A DNA stretch of 48,526 nt from Chlorobiota bacterium (GTDB lineage: Bacteria; Bacteroidota; Bacteroidia; Bacteroidales; VadinHA17): positions 1 through 48,526 of the forward strand of contig JAADHC010000001.1 of the NCBI GenBank assembly GCA_013152085.1. Reading direction: 5' to 3'. The notes under the pieces are model-generated. The model was not told where the DNA came from, did not search any database, and saw only the letters and a list, made by a program, of their open reading frames with translations. The position numbers and the translations under genes were made by a program. Of this stretch, positions 1-8,424 are shown piece after piece (position 1 is the first letter of the stretch; the number at the start of each line of letters is the position of its first letter).

Positions 1-2
1 AT

Positions 3-1808
3 TATAATAAAAAAGAATTGGAAGAATTATGGTGGTCAAGAAAATGTCTGACATTAGAACCAAACGAACAGTTTAAAAAAGCTGATGAAATAAAAAAATC
101 AAGAAAAGATTGGATCATAAAACTGATTAAAGATGATTATGAATTGCTTGGAATCAGTGTTATTTTGGGCATTGTTATTTCGGTGCTGGGTATGGCAATG
201 GCAGTTTTTTCGCAAAAGCTGGTTGATGATATTTTACCTTCAAAAGAGCTTTTAAAACTATTTATAGGTATTACACTTGTTGGTTTTTTACTGATTGCAC
301 GAATTGCGTTTTCGGCCATAAGGCAATTTCTACTTATAATGCAGACTAAGAATTTTAATAACCGGATAATCGATTCGTTTTATAGCTCATTGCTGTACCT
401 GCCAAAAAGATTTTTTGATATCCGTAAAATAGGGGAATTAGTGGCACGATTAAATGATACCACTCGTATTCAACGTGTAATTACGCAAATAGCAGGTAAT
501 TTTATAATAGACTTGTTGGTCTCTTTTACATCAATATTATTTCTTTTTATTTATTCTTGGCGTACGGGCATTATAGCATCTCTGAGCCTTCCGATATATT
601 TTGTACTGGTTTACAGTTTTAACAAAAAAATAATTGATGCTCAAAAATTAGTAATGATTAATTACGCCTATAGTGAGAGTAATTATGTTAACACAATGAG
701 TGGTATTACAACAATTAAGAATTTTAACAGGCATGGTTTTTTCTCACAGCTAAACAAGCAAATTTACGGTTTGTTTCAGGAAAAGGTCGTTGACTTGGGA
801 AAAATAAATATTCGTTTGGGACTATATTCCGGTATATTTGGTGTTGTATTTACAATTGCAATATTGGCATATACGTCTTATCTTGTTTACATCGATGCCT
901 TGCAAGTTGGTGAATTAATAGCAATCCTTGGGATTGCATCAGGTTTGATACCATCGGTTGGTAATTTGGCCCTTATTGTTATACCTATAAACGAGGCAAA
1001 GGTGGCATTTAACCGTATGTTTGAATTTACTAACATAAAACCTGAAAGCAATCAAAGGGGAAAAACAGGATATTTCAATATTGAACAGGTTGAAGTAAAA
1101 AATCTTACTTTTCGTTTTCCCGGTCGTCATCGTTTGTTTGAAAATATTAATATAAAATGCAAAAGGGGTGAGTTCATTGCCCTTGTTGGTGAAAGCGGAA
1201 GTGGCAAAAGTACACTGGCTGCCATTTTACAAAAGTTTTATTTACCCGAAGAAGGTTATATTAGAATCAATAAATCAATTGATTTAAAGAGTCTGGATAC
1301 GAATATCTGGCGCGCAGGTATTGGAGTCGTAGAACAGGATCTTCATATCTTTAACGGAAATGTTATTTTTAATATCTGCCTAAATGATACAGAAGAAGAA
1401 GCATTTAAAGTGTTACAATTCCTTAAATCATATGGATTTGACAAATATATTGACGCATTGCCCCAAGGGTATATGACTTTATTGGGTGAAGAAGGGATTA
1501 ATCTTTCGGGTGGTCAGAAACAGATACTAGCTTTAGCCCGTGCTTTGTATAAAAAACCTCAATTGTTAATTTTAGATGAAGCTACTGCGGCTATGGATAG
1601 ACAAATGGAAAAGTTTGCTATTGATTTGTTACAAAAATTGAAAAAAATAATGGCTATTCTTTATATCTCTCACCGCTTACACCTTTTGAGAAAGATTAGT
1701 GACTATATTTATATTCTTGAAAACGGGAAGATAATAAACTCAGGTACTCATGAAGAATTAATGAAGAATAAAAATTTTTATAGCGACTATTGGAAAGGGA
1801 TGTATTAA
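3..1808 (+). CDS. C39-type peptide/bacteriocin-exporting ABC transporter, 5' end cut by window edge
   Basis: Inner-membrane exporter half-transporter, probably of the peptidase-containing (PCAT) class that trims a double-glycine leader and exports the peptide. The frame is open to the first base of the window, and the first residues (S-R-K-C-L-T-L-E-P) resemble the linker that follows a C39 peptidase domain, so the peptidase lies upstream and is missing here; the TTG at 18 is probably not a real start. About six membrane segments occupy 140-1000. The ATPase domain is complete: Walker A GESGSGKST at 1188-1214, signature LSGGQ at 1503-1517, Walker B LLILDE at 1563-1580, and an S-H-R switch histidine near 1668. 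GC content is visibly lower than in genes from 1850 on. It converges on the aminotransferase with only 16 bases between stops. The substrate is unknown. A plain lipid or drug exporter is the alternative; the linker sequence argues against it. Confidence 0.82.
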   Translation, partial: YNKKELEELWWSRKCLTLEPNEQFKKADEIKKSRKDWIIKLIKDDYELLGISVILGIVISVLGMAMAVFSQKLVDDILPSKELLKLFIGITLVGFLLIARIAFSAIRQFLLIMQTKNFNNRIIDSFYSSLLYLPKRFFDIRKIGELVARLNDTTRIQRVITQIAGNFIIDLLVSFTSILFLFIYSWRTGIIASLSLPIYFVLVYSFNKKIIDAQKLVMINYAYSESNYVNTMSGITTIKNFNRHGFFSQLNKQIYGLFQEKVVDLGKINIRLGLYSGIFGVVFTIAILAYTSYLVYIDALQVGELIAILGIASGLIPSVGNLALIVIPINEAKVAFNRMFEFTNIKPESNQRGKTGYFNIEQVEVKNLTFRFPGRHRLFENINIKCKRGEFIALVGESGSGKSTLAAILQKFYLPEEGYIRINKSIDLKSLDTNIWRAGIGVVEQDLHIFNGNVIFNICLNDTEEEAFKVLQFLKSYGFDKYIDALPQGYMTLLGEEGINLSGGQKQILALARALYKKPQLLILDEATAAMDRQMEKFAIDLLQKLKKIMAILYISHRLHLLRKISDYIYILENGKIINSGTHEELMKNKNFYSDYWKGMY

Positions 1809-1824
1809 ATAGAGTTATAGTATT

Positions 1825-3021
1825 TTAGATATTATTGTGATATACTTTCAAAGCTTCTTCCAGACAGGCCACCGCATGTTTCAGATCTTCCACATTAAGT
1901 ACATAAGCAATTCTCACTTCATCCTTACCCAAGCCGGGTGTGGCATAAAATCCGGCAGCCGGAGCGACCATAACGGTAGTGCCTTTATATGAGAAATCGC
2001 TTAATAACCATTGTGCAAATGTATCAGCATCATCAACCGGCAACCGTGCGATGGTATAAAAGGCACCTCCCGGTTTAGGGGAGAATACACCTTCGATTTT
2101 GTTGAGTGCTTCGACCAGATAATCGCGTCGGGCTACATATTCTGAATATACCCCATCAAAATAGGATTGGGGGGTTTCCAGTGAAGCTTCTGCAGCAACC
2201 TGTCCGAATGTCGGCGGGCTGAGGCGTGCCTGTCCGAATTTCAATGCTGATTCATAAACGGCTTTATTCCGGGTTACCAACATCCCGATACGGCTGCCAC
2301 ATGAACTGTATCTTTTGGATACAGAATCAAGCAAAACAACATTTTCTTCAATGTCTTCGAGATGTAGTACAGAAAAGTGTTCACGGCCGTCATAGCAAAA
2401 CTCACGGTATACTTCATCGGCGAACAGAAAGAGATCGTGTTCTTTGACAATATCCCTCAATTTTTCCAGTTCTTCACGCGTGTACAGATAACCTGTCGGA
2501 TTGTTAGGATTACAAATCATAATGCCCCGTGTTTTTGATGTGATCTTTTTTTCGATCTCTTCGACCGGAGGCAGGGCAAAACCGTTTTCGATGGTTGAGG
2601 TTACCGAGACTATTTTTACACCGGCTTCAATGGCAAAACCATTGTAGTTGGTATAGAAGGGTTCAGGAATAATGATTTCTTCACCGGGATTTACACATGC
2701 CATCAGGGCAAATAAAATAGCTTCAGAACCACCTGTGGTAACCAGAATATCATTGTGTGTAATATTCGCTCCCAGGCCCTGATAATAGGCTGCCAGTTTT
2801 TTCCTGAACGATTCCATACCTGCCGAGTGGCTGTATTCCACAACTTTTTGATCGAAATGGCGAATTGCATTGAGTGCGGGTTCGGGTGTTTGAATATCCG
2901 GTTGTCCGATATTCAGGTGATAAACATGAATTCCTTTGCGTTTGGCCTCTTCGGCAAAAGGGACCAGCTTCCTGATGGGAGAAGCGGGCATTCTGACAGC
3001 TTTATGTGAGATTCGGGGCAT
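1825..3021 (-). CDS. PLP-dependent class I/II aminotransferase (aspartate aminotransferase-like)
   Basis: Cytoplasmic fold-type I aminotransferase, 398 residues, normal length for the AspC/PatA-like family. The motif NPNNPTG binds the cofactor phosphate region, and the PLP Schiff-base lysine is K236 in S-V-S-K-R-Y-S-S; G-S-R-I-G follows as expected. Which amino acid it transaminates (aspartate, or an aromatic or branched acid) cannot be read from the sequence. The gene starts 3 bases after the stop of the DUF1573 gene, so the two are very likely co-transcribed, though no functional link is evident. Confidence 0.9.
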   Translation of the reverse strand: MPRISHKAVRMPASPIRKLVPFAEEAKRKGIHVYHLNIGQPDIQTPEPALNAIRHFDQKVVEYSHSAGMESFRKKLAAYYQGLGANITHNDILVTTGGSEAILFALMACVNPGEEIIIPEPFYTNYNGFAIEAGVKIVSVTSTIENGFALPPVEEIEKKITSKTRGIMICNPNNPTGYLYTREELEKLRDIVKEHDLFLFADEVYREFCYDGREHFSVLHLEDIEENVVLLDSVSKRYSSCGSRIGMLVTRNKAVYESALKFGQARLSPPTFGQVAAEASLETPQSYFDGVYSEYVARRDYLVEALNKIEGVFSPKPGGAFYTIARLPVDDADTFAQWLLSDFSYKGTTVMVAPAAGFYATPGLGKDEVRIAYVLNVEDLKHAVACLEEALKVYHNNI

Positions 3022-3024
3022 GGC

Positions 3025-3471
3025 TTACTTTATTTTTTTGCTTTTATTTTCAGGAATATATTTAACCTCGCCGCGGATGACAAGGATTATCGGAGAGTTT
3101 TCTGCGTTTGAAATAACGGTAATGCTTTTTCTGAACTTTCCCCAGATGTTGGTATTGTATTTTACCGCAATGGTTCCTTTTTTGTTTTTCCTTACAGGTT
3201 CTCTTGTCCAGACAGGCGTAGTACATCCACAGCTTGACCGGACATTGGCGATAACCAGAGGTTGGGAACCTTTGTTTTTAAACGTAAAAACATGCTTTGC
3301 TTCTGTTCCTGCCCGGATCACACCAAAATCAAAAGAAGTTTCCTCAAAATGCATGATCGGAGCTTTGGCAACACTTTTCAGGTTTACATAATTGTGGATG
3401 GTGACTGGTTTGTTTCCCGGAAGGAACAGGATTCCTGTAAAGATCAGAAATATGTACAGGTTTTGTTTCAT
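3025..3471 (-). CDS. DUF1573 exported protein
   Basis: 148 residues with an N-terminal hydrophobic signal segment (about residues 4-20), then one DUF1573 domain: F-D-F-G-V-I, the F-T-F-K-N-K-G-S-Q-P-L motif, and the conserved S-C-G-C-T-T-P cysteine pair near the middle, ending in the typical R-G-E-V strand. The family forms an Ig-like beta sandwich in the periplasm or on the surface of Bacteroidota; its role is unknown. It is first in an operon with the downstream aminotransferase. A possible minus-strand -7 box lies at 3636-3643, which would give it a leader of about 160 bases containing the long inverted repeat at 3547-3601. Confidence 0.88.
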   Translation of the reverse strand: MKQNLYIFLIFTGILFLPGNKPVTIHNYVNLKSVAKAPIMHFEETSFDFGVIRAGTEAKHVFTFKNKGSQPLVIANVRSSCGCTTPVWTREPVRKNKKGTIAVKYNTNIWGKFRKSITVISNAENSPIILVIRGEVKYIPENKSKKIK

Positions 3472-3546
3472 CTGTTTAAAATTTTGTAATTCATTAAAGT
3501 TGAAGCAATTCCAAAATTTATAAACAGATGGAACCGCTTCGCTTTC

Positions 3547-3601
3547 ACATAAATTTTAATCATCACCGGTTGGTATATTTTATGATGATTAAAATTTATG
3601 T
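3547..3601. repeat. Perfect 19-bp inverted repeat in divergent intergenic region
   Basis: The left arm 3547-3565 and right arm 3583-3601 are perfect reverse complements, with a 17-base spacer. The arms are AT-rich and lack a following T-run on the plus strand, so this is not a standard terminator. It sits between the divergent DUF1573 and valS genes and would form a strong hairpin in the DUF1573 leader. A 12-bp palindrome (ATTTTGCAAAAT) lies nearby at 3630-3641. It could be a leader hairpin, an operator or a relic of a small mobile repeat. Confidence 0.75.
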
Positions 3602-3635
3602 TCATTTCATGATTTCAAAAACGGATGATATTTTG

Positions 3636-3643
3636 CAAAATTA
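3636..3643 (-). promoter_or_regulatory. Candidate -7 box for the DUF1573 operon
   Basis: The minus strand reads TAATTTTG, matching TAnnTTTG. No TTG at the right distance upstream was found. It overlaps the 12-bp palindrome at 3630-3641. Confidence 0.35.
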
Positions 3644-3726
3644 ATGATCCGGCGCGAAAAATAAGCTGTTTTACAAAACTATTCACAGAAAAAGCAAAAG
3701 CCGGCCTGCGGTGAAGGGGAAATTTA

Positions 3727-3734
3727 TATTTTTG
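3727..3734 (+). promoter_or_regulatory. -7 box of the valS promoter
   Basis: TATTTTTG matches the Bacteroidota TAnnTTTG consensus and lies 21 bases before the ATG at 3756. It makes the upstream in-frame ATG at 3711 impossible as a start on this transcript. A CTG at 3706-3708 is a weak -33 candidate. Confidence 0.6.
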
Positions 3735-3755
3735 CACCTACAAATAAACACATCC

Positions 3756-6441
3756 ATGGAGATACCGTCAAAATACGATCCGTCGAAAACCGAAGAGAAA
3801 TGGTATGCTTACTGGATGGAGCAGGGTTTCTTTCATTCAAAACCTGACAAAACGAAGGAACCGAAAGAACCGTATACCATTGTCATCCCTCCGCCTAATG
3901 TTACCGGTGTTTTGCATATGGGACATATGCTTAACAATACCATTCAGGATGTTCTGGTGAGGCGGGCAAGAATGCAGGGGAAAAATGCACTTTGGGTACC
4001 CGGTACCGATCATGCCTCCATCGCTACGGAAGCGAAAGTTGTGGGTATGCTCAGGGAAAAAGGTATTCTGAAAAGAGACCTGAGCCGGGAGGATTTTCTG
4101 AAATATGCCTGGGAGTGGAAAGAAAAACACGGAGGGATGATCCTGGAGCAGTTAAAAAAGCTGGGTGCTTCCTGCGACTGGGAACTGGGAACGGACAAAA
4201 TTTACCATGGACCCGGATATGTCGGAGAGTGTAATACAGGTTTTCATTAAACTTTACCGGAAAGGATATATTTACCGTGGACTGCGAATGGTTAACTGGG
4301 ATCCACAGGCCAAAACGGCAATATCTAACGAAGAAGTTATTTATAAGGAGTTAAAATCGAAATTGTATTATGTAAAATATAAAATTCTGAAAAGCAAAAA
4401 GGATAGAGAAGATCCTGATTTCATTACTATAGCTACAACAAGACCGGAAACTATTTTAGGCGATACGGCTGTTTGTGTAAATCCTAAAGATGAACGTTTT
4501 CGACATTTAGTTGGTAGAACGGTTGTAGTTCCTGCAACTGGTAAGGGAGGTAGACGAGTAAAAGTTATTGCAGATGAATATGTTGATCCTGAGTTTGGAA
4601 CAGGAATCCTTAAGATTACACCTGCACATGACGAAAATGATTATGAAATCGGGAAGCGACACGACCTTGATATAATAAGTGTTATAGATGAGAATGGCAG
4701 GATCAGTTTTGATAAGAGAAGAGATTTTCATGGCAAGGATAGATTCGAGGTTAGGAAGTTAATAGTAGAATACCTTAAAGGTAAAGGCCTCTTATTAAAA
4801 GAGGAGGATTATGTAAATAAAGTCGGATTCTCGGAGCGTACCGATGTGATTATTGAACCCCGGTTATCATTGCAGTGGTTTTTGCGCATGAAGGAGCTTG
4901 CCAAACCGGCACTTGACAATGTCATGAACGGGGAAATCCGGCTCGTTCCCGAAAAATTCATAAATACTTACCGCCACTGGATGGAGAATATCCGTGACTG
5001 GTGTATTTCCAGGCAATTGTGGTGGGGACATCGTATTCCTGCATGGTACTTACCTGATAGTGATGATTATGTAGTTGCAGATACAGCGGAGGAAGCATTG
5101 AAACAGGCCCGGAAAAAAACAGGAAATGATCAACTGCAAATCGGGGATCTGCATCAGGATGAAGATGTCCTCGATACCTGGTTCAGTTCCTGGCTTTGGC
5201 CTATATCGGTTTTTGACGGAATCAGGCGTCCTCACAATCCTGATTTCGAATATTATTATCCTACAAACGACCTGGTTACTGCGCCTGAAATTTTATTTTT
5301 CTGGGTAGCCAGGATGATCATTGCCGGGTATGAATTTGCCAAAGAGAAGCCGTTTAGGAATGTGTATCTGACCGGAATTGTCCGGGACAAGCAGCGAAGG
5401 AAAATGTCAAAGTCACTGGGGAATTCTCCGGAACCCCTTAAGCTGATTGGCAAGTATGGTGCTGATGGTGTCAGGGTAGGGATGTTGCTGTGTTCGCCTG
5501 CCGGTGGGGATCTCCTGTTTGATGAAAGTCTTACGGAACAGGGGCGTAATTTTGGCAATAAGATCTGGAATGCTTTCCGCCTGGTAAAGGGATGGACAGT
5601 AAATGACTCAGAAAAACAACCTGAAGCTTCGGCACAGGCTGTGAAATGGTTTGGAGAGTTGCTGAATTCCACTAAGCAAAAGCTGGAAGATCAATTTGGC
5701 AGTTATCGCCTTTCCGAAGCACTGATGACTGTTTACCGCCTTTTCTGGGATGAGTTTTCCGCATGGTATCTTGAGATTGTCAAACCGGATGCGGGGAAGC
5801 CTCTTGACCCTCAAACCTACAGAAAAACCATTGAATATTTTGAAGAGTTAATTATCCTTCTGCATCCTTTTATGCCATTTATCACGGAAGAAATCTGGCA
5901 GTTGATCCGTAAGCGACAGAAAGGGGAAAGCATCATGATGACTTCCTGGCCTGATACCGGCACTTTTGATATGAAATGTATTGACCGTTTTGAGAAAACA
6001 AAAGAGGCGGTTACACAAATACGGACGATCCGGAAGAACGGCAGAATTCCACAAAAAAAACCTTTAAGGCTGATCATAAAAGATGATGAACAACAATTTG
6101 ATACAAGGTATTTGGATGTTCTGAAAAAAATGTCGAATCTTTCAGAGATTCTGTTTATTCGTGAGAAACCGGAAAATGCCATCTCCTTCATTGTCGGGAC
6201 TACGGAGTATTATATCCCTTTTATCGGGGAGATTGACCTGGTATCAGAGAAGGAAAAAATCAGGAACGATCTGGAATATGCCCGTGGGTTTTTAAAGTCG
6301 GTAATGAAGAAACTAGGGAACGAGCAATTTATAAAAAATGCTCCTGAGGCAGTTGTTGCAAAAGAAAAAGCCAAACAGGAAGATGCTGAAGCAAGAATAC
6401 AGGCACTGGAAGAACGCCTGGCATCCCTGGAAAGCAAATAA
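3756..6441 (+). pseudogene. valS: Valyl-tRNA synthetase, frameshifted by a 7-bp tandem duplication
   Basis: Class I synthetase that charges tRNA-Val and edits mischarged threonine; essential. The start at 3756 (M-E-I-P-S-K-Y) fits the family and the promoter box. HIGH motif H-M-G-H is at 3915-3926, the editing domain with A-T-T-R-P-E-T lies around 4435, KMSKS at 5401-5415, and a C-terminal coiled coil ends the protein. The reading frame is broken at 4179-4192, where TGGGAAC is present twice in tandem. Read literally, the first frame stops at 4250 and the remainder is only open in another frame from 4165. Removing one copy restores the family sequence [10 protein letters not shown] and one 892-residue protein, the normal length. 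The editing-domain part (about 4320-4830) has lower GC and more AGA arginine codons than the rest. A sequencing or assembly error is the simplest explanation; a real mutation would need a second valS. Confidence 0.92.
4177..4192 (+). repeat. 7-bp tandem duplication that breaks valS
   Basis: TGGGAAC at 4179-4185 is repeated at 4186-4192; the period-7 match extends back to 4177. Deleting 7 bases restores the frame and the conserved protein motif, so this is the causal lesion. Confidence 0.93.
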
Positions 6442-6464
6442 AACCATTTTAATACGAGAAGCGG

Positions 6465-6585
6465 ATGGAGTCATTTGAAACAGAACTCAATCCTAACAAA
6501 ATTGTTTAGTATATCGAGAAACCCAACGATGAAATAATAAAAAAGAAAGTTGCCATTAGCGATCCCGGGGAGAAAAATTACTATT
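6465..6585 (+). pseudogene. Possible relic of a degraded gene between valS and nadC
   Basis: A plausible protein-like reading begins at ATG 6465 (M-E-S-F-E-T-E-L-N-P-N-K-I-V), meets a TAG at 6507-6509, and continues in frame as Y-I-E-K-P-N-D-E-I-I-K-K-K-V-A-I-S-D-P-G-E-K until it runs into the 3' end of nadC on the other strand. The charged, protein-like composition after the stop suggests a decayed gene end. The family was not recognised and the stretch may be non-coding by chance. Confidence 0.3.
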
Positions 6586-7428
6586 TTATTTTACCACTGC
6601 TTTCAGGCTCATATCCAGGCTTTTGATTTGATGTGTCAGAGCGCCAATAGAAATATAATCTACTCCGCAGAGGGCATAGGCACGTACGTTTTCCAGCGTA
6701 ATCCTTCCGGAAGATTCTGTTTCAAACCGGCCGTCAATGATCCGGACAGCTTCGCGGGTATCTTCAAGAGAGAAATTATCAAACATAATCCGGTTTATCC
6801 CGCCATGATCAAGTATGCGGTGAACGTTTTCCATATCCCGGGCTTCGATGACAATGTGCAAACTTTTATGATATTCTTTTAAATAACGGGTAACTGCGTT
6901 AATGGCATCCTCAATACTTCCAAGGTAATCGATGTGATTATCTTTAATCATGATCATATCGTACAAGCCCATTCTGTGATTCTCTCCTCCGCCGATACGC
7001 ACGGCTTCTTTATCGAGGAATCGCATTCCGGGTGTGGTTTTCCTGGTGTCCAGAATGATCGTTTTCAAGCCTTTAACCTGGTTGACATATTCCTTTGTCT
7101 GAGTAGCAATACCGCTCATATGTTGCATAATATTTAATGCAAGCCGTTCGCCCAGGAGTATTGAACGGGCGTTGCCCTGAATATCGAAGACAATATCACC
7201 GGGTTGTACCGGGTTCCCATCCTCGAAATACAACGCAAAGCGAAGTTCCTTATCGATTTTTTCAAAAACTTTTTGTGCCACCGTAACACCGGCCAATATG
7301 CCGTGATCCTTAATCAGCAGGTGGGCTGATCCCTTGATATTGTCAGGGATACATGCTTTTGAGGTATGATCTCCATCGCCTATATCTTCGCGGAGGGCAT
7401 GATCAAGGAACTGATCAAGATTGTCCAT
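6586..7428 (-). CDS. nadC: Nicotinate-nucleotide diphosphorylase (quinolinate phosphoribosyltransferase)
   Basis: Converts quinolinate and PRPP to nicotinate mononucleotide, CO2 and pyrophosphate in de novo NAD synthesis; cytoplasmic. It shows the family core L-D-T-R-K-T-T-P-G-M-R, then the G-G-G-E-N-H-R-M-G-L-Y-D stretch, K-D-N-H, and the C-terminal barrel with I-M-F-D-N-F and V-D-Y-I-S-I-G-A-L-T. The ATG at 7428 gives 280 residues; the frame extends to a TTG at 7440, which is less likely. It overlaps the upstream DUF4783 gene by 14 bases, indicating translational coupling. No nadA or nadB is in the window. Confidence 0.95.
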   Translation of the reverse strand: MDNLDQFLDHALREDIGDGDHTSKACIPDNIKGSAHLLIKDHGILAGVTVAQKVFEKIDKELRFALYFEDGNPVQPGDIVFDIQGNARSILLGERLALNIMQHMSGIATQTKEYVNQVKGLKTIILDTRKTTPGMRFLDKEAVRIGGGENHRMGLYDMIMIKDNHIDYLGSIEDAINAVTRYLKEYHKSLHIVIEARDMENVHRILDHGGINRIMFDNFSLEDTREAVRIIDGRFETESSGRITLENVRAYALCGVDYISIGALTHQIKSLDMSLKAVVK

Positions 7429-7825
7429 TTTCTTTTTCAATTCTTAACTGGTGAATACGGGGAGTCTTATCGACGGTCTTGATAAGCATGTAAACACGAA
7501 ACGTTTTGCCTGATGAACTATACAAGCCGATAGCATACTGGGCATCAGACCGGCCTCCTTTATGGATAACCCTGAAACCGGAGGGTTTATTTTTTTCAAA
7601 AAATGATTTCATAATTAATTCTGCCTGGGTCTTACTATAAACATTTTCCCTGTCGAGAATTACCAGCTCGATTTTTGTATTAAAAAATGCGGATAATGCC
7701 TTTGCATCTCCATTCCTGAATGCACTGATAACATTTGCAGGGATCGTACCGGCATCTTGTCCGGAACCATAGGCAAATGTCATAAAGAAAAACAAAAAAG
7801 ATGTAGCTGCACGTCGAAGCATCAT
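7415..7825 (-). CDS. DUF4783 exported protein
   Basis: 136 residues: signal peptide (hydrophobic F-L-F-F-F-M-T-F-A-Y, cut near residue 22), then a small single-domain protein of the NTF2-like alpha+beta type, with V-I-S-A-F-R-N-G-D-A-K-A-L-S near the N-terminus. This matches DUF4783, a Bacteroidota family of unknown function often encoded next to nadC. It is probably periplasmic or surface-exposed. The start has two adjacent ATG codons (7825 and 7822). It overlaps nadC by 14 bases and is the first gene of that pair. Family assignment is from recognition, not a search. Confidence 0.78.
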   Translation of the reverse strand: MMLRRAATSFLFFFMTFAYGSGQDAGTIPANVISAFRNGDAKALSAFFNTKIELVILDRENVYSKTQAELIMKSFFEKNKPSGFRVIHKGGRSDAQYAIGLYSSSGKTFRVYMLIKTVDKTPRIHQLRIEKENGQS

Positions 7826-7913
7826 AAAGAAATTGGTTTACAAACCTTCATCAAAAACTGAACCATTTGTATGTTGGCAAGTTAATAAAATATTCTTAAA
7901 TAAGATTTTCGGT

Positions 7914-7921
7914 TAACTTTG
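7914..7921 (+). promoter_or_regulatory. -7 box of the rlmH promoter
   Basis: TAACTTTG matches TAnnTTTG, 26 bases before the rlmH ATG. The nearest TTG (7874-7876) is too far away to be a -33 element. Confidence 0.55.
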
Positions 7922-7947
7922 TTACCGGTTGATTGACGTGAAAGATT

Positions 7948-8415
7948 ATGAAGATCATCCTGATTTTTACCGGGAAAAGCGAGAAAGGATTTATAACGGA
8001 TGGAATTATGCGTTACCATACCCGGTTACATCATTACATCCCGTTGGAAATAAAGATTATCAATGTTGCGGGCAAGTTTGGTAATCAGGAAATTCAAAAG
8101 ATCAGGGAAGGGGAGGCGATAATGGCGCAGATACCGGCTGATAGTCAGGTTATCCTGCTGGATGAGAAGGGGAAAGATTTTACTTCGAGACAGTTTGCGG
8201 AAATGATAAATACAGCTATTCATCAGAATATCAGGAGATTGGTTTATGTCTTTGGTGGTCCGTATGGTGTTTCCGGCGAGATCCGGGCAAAAGCAGATAA
8301 GATCATTCGATTATCAGCGATGACCTTTTCACATCAGGTGGTCCGGATTTTGTTTATGGAACAATTGTATCGGGCTTTTACGATTATTCGCGGAGAACCT
8401 TATCATCACGAATAG
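7948..8415 (+). CDS. rlmH: 23S rRNA (pseudouridine1915-N3)-methyltransferase
   Basis: SPOUT-class methyltransferase that methylates N3 of pseudouridine 1915 in helix 69 of 23S rRNA on assembled ribosomes. 155 residues, the standard size. The diagnostic parts are all present: L-L-D-E-K-G-K-D-F-T-S in the centre, the SAM-binding knot F-V/F-G-G-P-Y-G-V near residue 103, L-S-A-M-T-F-S-H-Q-V-V-R-I-L-F-M-E-Q-L-Y-R-A, and the C-terminal P-Y-H-H/E. It lies 9 bases before the histidine kinase gene and is probably co-transcribed with it. Confidence 0.96.
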   Translation: MKIILIFTGKSEKGFITDGIMRYHTRLHHYIPLEIKIINVAGKFGNQEIQKIREGEAIMAQIPADSQVILLDEKGKDFTSRQFAEMINTAIHQNIRRLVYVFGGPYGVSGEIRAKADKIIRLSAMTFSHQVVRILFMEQLYRAFTIIRGEPYHHE

Positions 8416-8424
8416 AACAAGATC

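Noticed and set aside
3711-3755. Upstream ATG start for valS
   Set aside because: It lies before the -7 box and adds residues absent from the family.
4165-4250. Programmed frameshift in valS
   Set aside because: No slippery heptamer or stimulatory structure is evident; a precise 7-bp tandem duplication explains the shift, and ValRS is not known to use frameshifting.
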